From the NCBI GenBank assembly GCA_964583605.1, contig CAZOWL010000053.1, forward strand, positions 1 through 30,139: 30,139 nt of DNA. The letters run 5' to 3'. The DNA comes from CAZOWL01 sp964583605 (GTDB lineage: Bacteria; Pseudomonadota; Gammaproteobacteria; Chromatiales; Chromatiaceae). This document shows, piece after piece, positions 28,644-30,139 of this stretch (position 1 is its first letter; every line of letters begins with the position of its first letter). A program made the position numbers and the translations under genes. The notes beneath the pieces were generated by a model, which worked only from the letters and a program-made list of their open reading frames with translations, was not told the DNA's origin and did no database searches.

Positions 28644-30139
28644 TCAGTCTGACCGGGGCTTAAGCGTGAGCAATCGCGAGGAGTTGACCAGGATGCCGAG
28701 CGTGTGGGCGATGTGGATCAGCCCACCCACCGCAGGGGTGAGGATCCCGAGGGCGCCGAGTCCGATCCCGGCGAGGTCCGTGCCAATCGCGAAGTAGTAG
28801 TTCTGGTCGGCGGTGCGCAAGGTTGCGCGGCTCAGGTCGCGCAGTGCCACCAGCTTACGCATGTCGCTGTCGGCCAGCGCGATGTCGGCGACCTCGATCG
28901 CGACTTCGGACCCGCCTGTGCCCATCGCGATGCCGATATCTGCCTTGGAGAGCGCGAGCGCGTCATTGACGCCGTCCCCGACCATCACGACGGAGTGGCC
29001 GGCGCGCTGCATGTCCCGCACGATCTGGGCCTTTTCGGCCGGCAGCAGCTCGGCATGGACGGCGTCGAGCCCGAGGTCACGGCCCAGGCCTTCGGCGATC
29101 GGTCGCTCATCACCGGAGATCAGGCAGATGTGGCTGACCCCGCCGGCGCGCAGCTCTGCTAAGACCTCGCGTGTGCTGGGGCGCAGCTGGTGGCGGATGC
29201 CGAGAAGGCCGATCACCTCGTCATCGACGGCGACATAGACCGTCGTCAGGCCGGCGCCGACTAAGCGGTCGCCGTCCGCAGCAAAGGCCGCCGGGTCGAG
29301 GCCCTCGGCAAGCATCAGTCGGCGGTTGCCCAGCAGCACCCTGCTGCCCCCCACGGTGGCCTTCACCCCCTGACCGAGAATGTGCTCACAGGTCGTATGC
29401 AGGTCGAGCGGGATACCGAGGGTCTCGGCACGCCTCACGATGGCGTGCGCTAGCGCGTGCGTATTGTGCTGCTCGGCAGACGCCGCCCAATAGAGCAGGG
29501 CGCGCTCATCCTCTGCCACCAATTCCACGACCTGTGGTTCCTCGGTCGTCAGGGTGCCGGTCTTGTCGAAGCACCAGCAGTCAGCCCGGCCGATCTGCTC
29601 CAGGTAGGCGCCCCCTTTGACCAGGATCTGGCGCCGCGCCGCATTGTGGATCGCCGCGCTGATGGCCGTCGAGGCGGCAAGGATCGTCGAGCACGGACAC
29701 GACATGATCAGCATGACCGTGAAGGCACGGGTCAGGCTCTGCGTGATGATCAGCGTGCCAGCGGTCATCAGCGTGCCGAGCCTCAACAGCCGTGTGGCCA
29801 GCTCGTCGGCGCGCTGCTGCAGTGGCGCCCTCTCGTCGAGCGACGCCTCGACGAGTGCCGCGATACGCGCCAGGTAGGTCTCTTCGCCGACCGAGCGCGC
29901 ACGCAGGTAGACGACGCCGTTCTCGAGATAGCTGCCGGCGTAGACGGGCTTCCCGACATCTTTGAAGCGCGGCTCCGAGCGGCCGGTGATCACCGCCTCG
30001 CTGAGCTCGGCCTCGCCCTTCTCGATGACGCCGTCGACCGGCACCTTCTCCCCGGTGCGCACGACGATCAGGTCCCCGGCCTTCAGCTGGCCGACCGGGA
30101 CTTGGATCTCGACCCCCTCGACGACGACCCAGGCGTCCT
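28644..30139 (-). CDS. P1B-type heavy-metal ATPase, 5' end beyond the window
   Basis: About 498 C-terminal residues are seen; the frame is open through the right edge (DAWVVVEGVEIQVPVGQLKAG). It has an actuator domain, the metal-binding transmembrane motif SCPCSTILAAS, phosphorylation site DKTGTLT, nucleotide domain, hinge GDGVNDA and two final helices ending VNSSRLL. CPC places it among P1B metal exporters, but the substrate cannot be read from the last helices. Two core motifs deviate: the actuator TGES is TGRS (Arg codon 29979-29981) and the nucleotide-domain HP is HA (codons 29454-29459). The first Glu normally drives dephosphorylation. Either a divergent subfamily or an impaired pump. 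It converges on the DUF2325 gene with 192 bases between. Confidence 0.92.
   Translation of the reverse strand, partial: DAWVVVEGVEIQVPVGQLKAGDLIVVRTGEKVPVDGVIEKGEAELSEAVITGRSEPRFKDVGKPVYAGSYLENGVVYLRARSVGEETYLARIAALVEASLDERAPLQQRADELATRLLRLGTLMTAGTLIITQSLTRAFTVMLIMSCPCSTILAASTAISAAIHNAARRQILVKGGAYLEQIGRADCWCFDKTGTLTTEEPQVVELVAEDERALLYWAASAEQHNTHALAHAIVRRAETLGIPLDLHTTCEHILGQGVKATVGGSRVLLGNRRLMLAEGLDPAAFAADGDRLVGAGLTTVYVAVDDEVIGLLGIRHQLRPSTREVLAELRAGGVSHICLISGDERPIAEGLGRDLGLDAVHAELLPAEKAQIVRDMQRAGHSVVMVGDGVNDALALSKADIGIAMGTGGSEVAIEVADIALADSDMRKLVALRDLSRATLRTADQNYYFAIGTDLAGIGLGALGILTPAVGGLIHIAHTLGILVNSSRLLTLKPRSD

Overview
The window is GC-rich DNA from a Gram-negative bacterium. Outer-membrane secretin, Rnf, FTR1 and hemP genes, together with several REP-like repeat families, fit a gammaproteobacterium, most plausibly a Chromatiales / purple-sulfur-type lineage. 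That assignment is an inference from gene style; there is no rRNA here to confirm it.

Left edge (1-2200): relic of a REP-associated (RAYT/Y1) transposase, a long gene-poor stretch with REP-like palindromes, a small lipoprotein, a small conserved-looking 72-residue protein, and one copy of a dispersed ~125-bp repeat.

Pilus / secretion block (2207-16011, all + strand): three large GspG-like prepilins with an unrecognised exported protein among them, then a GspL-like PilM-PilN fusion, a PilO/GspM-like protein, a PilT-like ATPase, a PilB/GspE-like ATPase, a PilC/GspF-like platform protein, a PilP-like protein and a PilQ/GspD-like secretin with an extra C-terminal domain. Most neighbours overlap by a few bases or sit close together, so this looks like one envelope-spanning machine. 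It has parts of both type IV pili (PilT, PilP) and type II secretion (GspG-like pilins, GspL-like fusion). No prepilin peptidase is present. Two pairs of the palindrome GGTCCGC-NNN-GCGGACC bracket the platform-PilP-secretin part.

Middle (16219-19214): a small lipoprotein (+), then on the - strand an imelysin-like protein followed by an orphan RnfG. A 650-bp upstream region contains two repeat copies and two CGAAT-N-ATTCG palindromes.

Iron-flavoured right half (19215-30139): a MoxR ATPase, DUF58 protein and TgpA-like transglutaminase operon, in which the transglutaminase has lost its catalytic Cys; then an FTR1 iron permease. An IS4-like transposase with an internal deletion lies next to a metE relic. 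These are followed by hemP with a Fur-like promoter, a small basic ORF, a DUF2325 protein, and, convergent to it, the 3' part of a P1B-type metal ATPase with unusual TGRS and HA motifs that runs off the right end. FTR1, imelysin, hemP and the P1B ATPase together suggest that metal (mainly iron) handling is the theme of this half. That link is inferred from proximity and not proven by the sequence.
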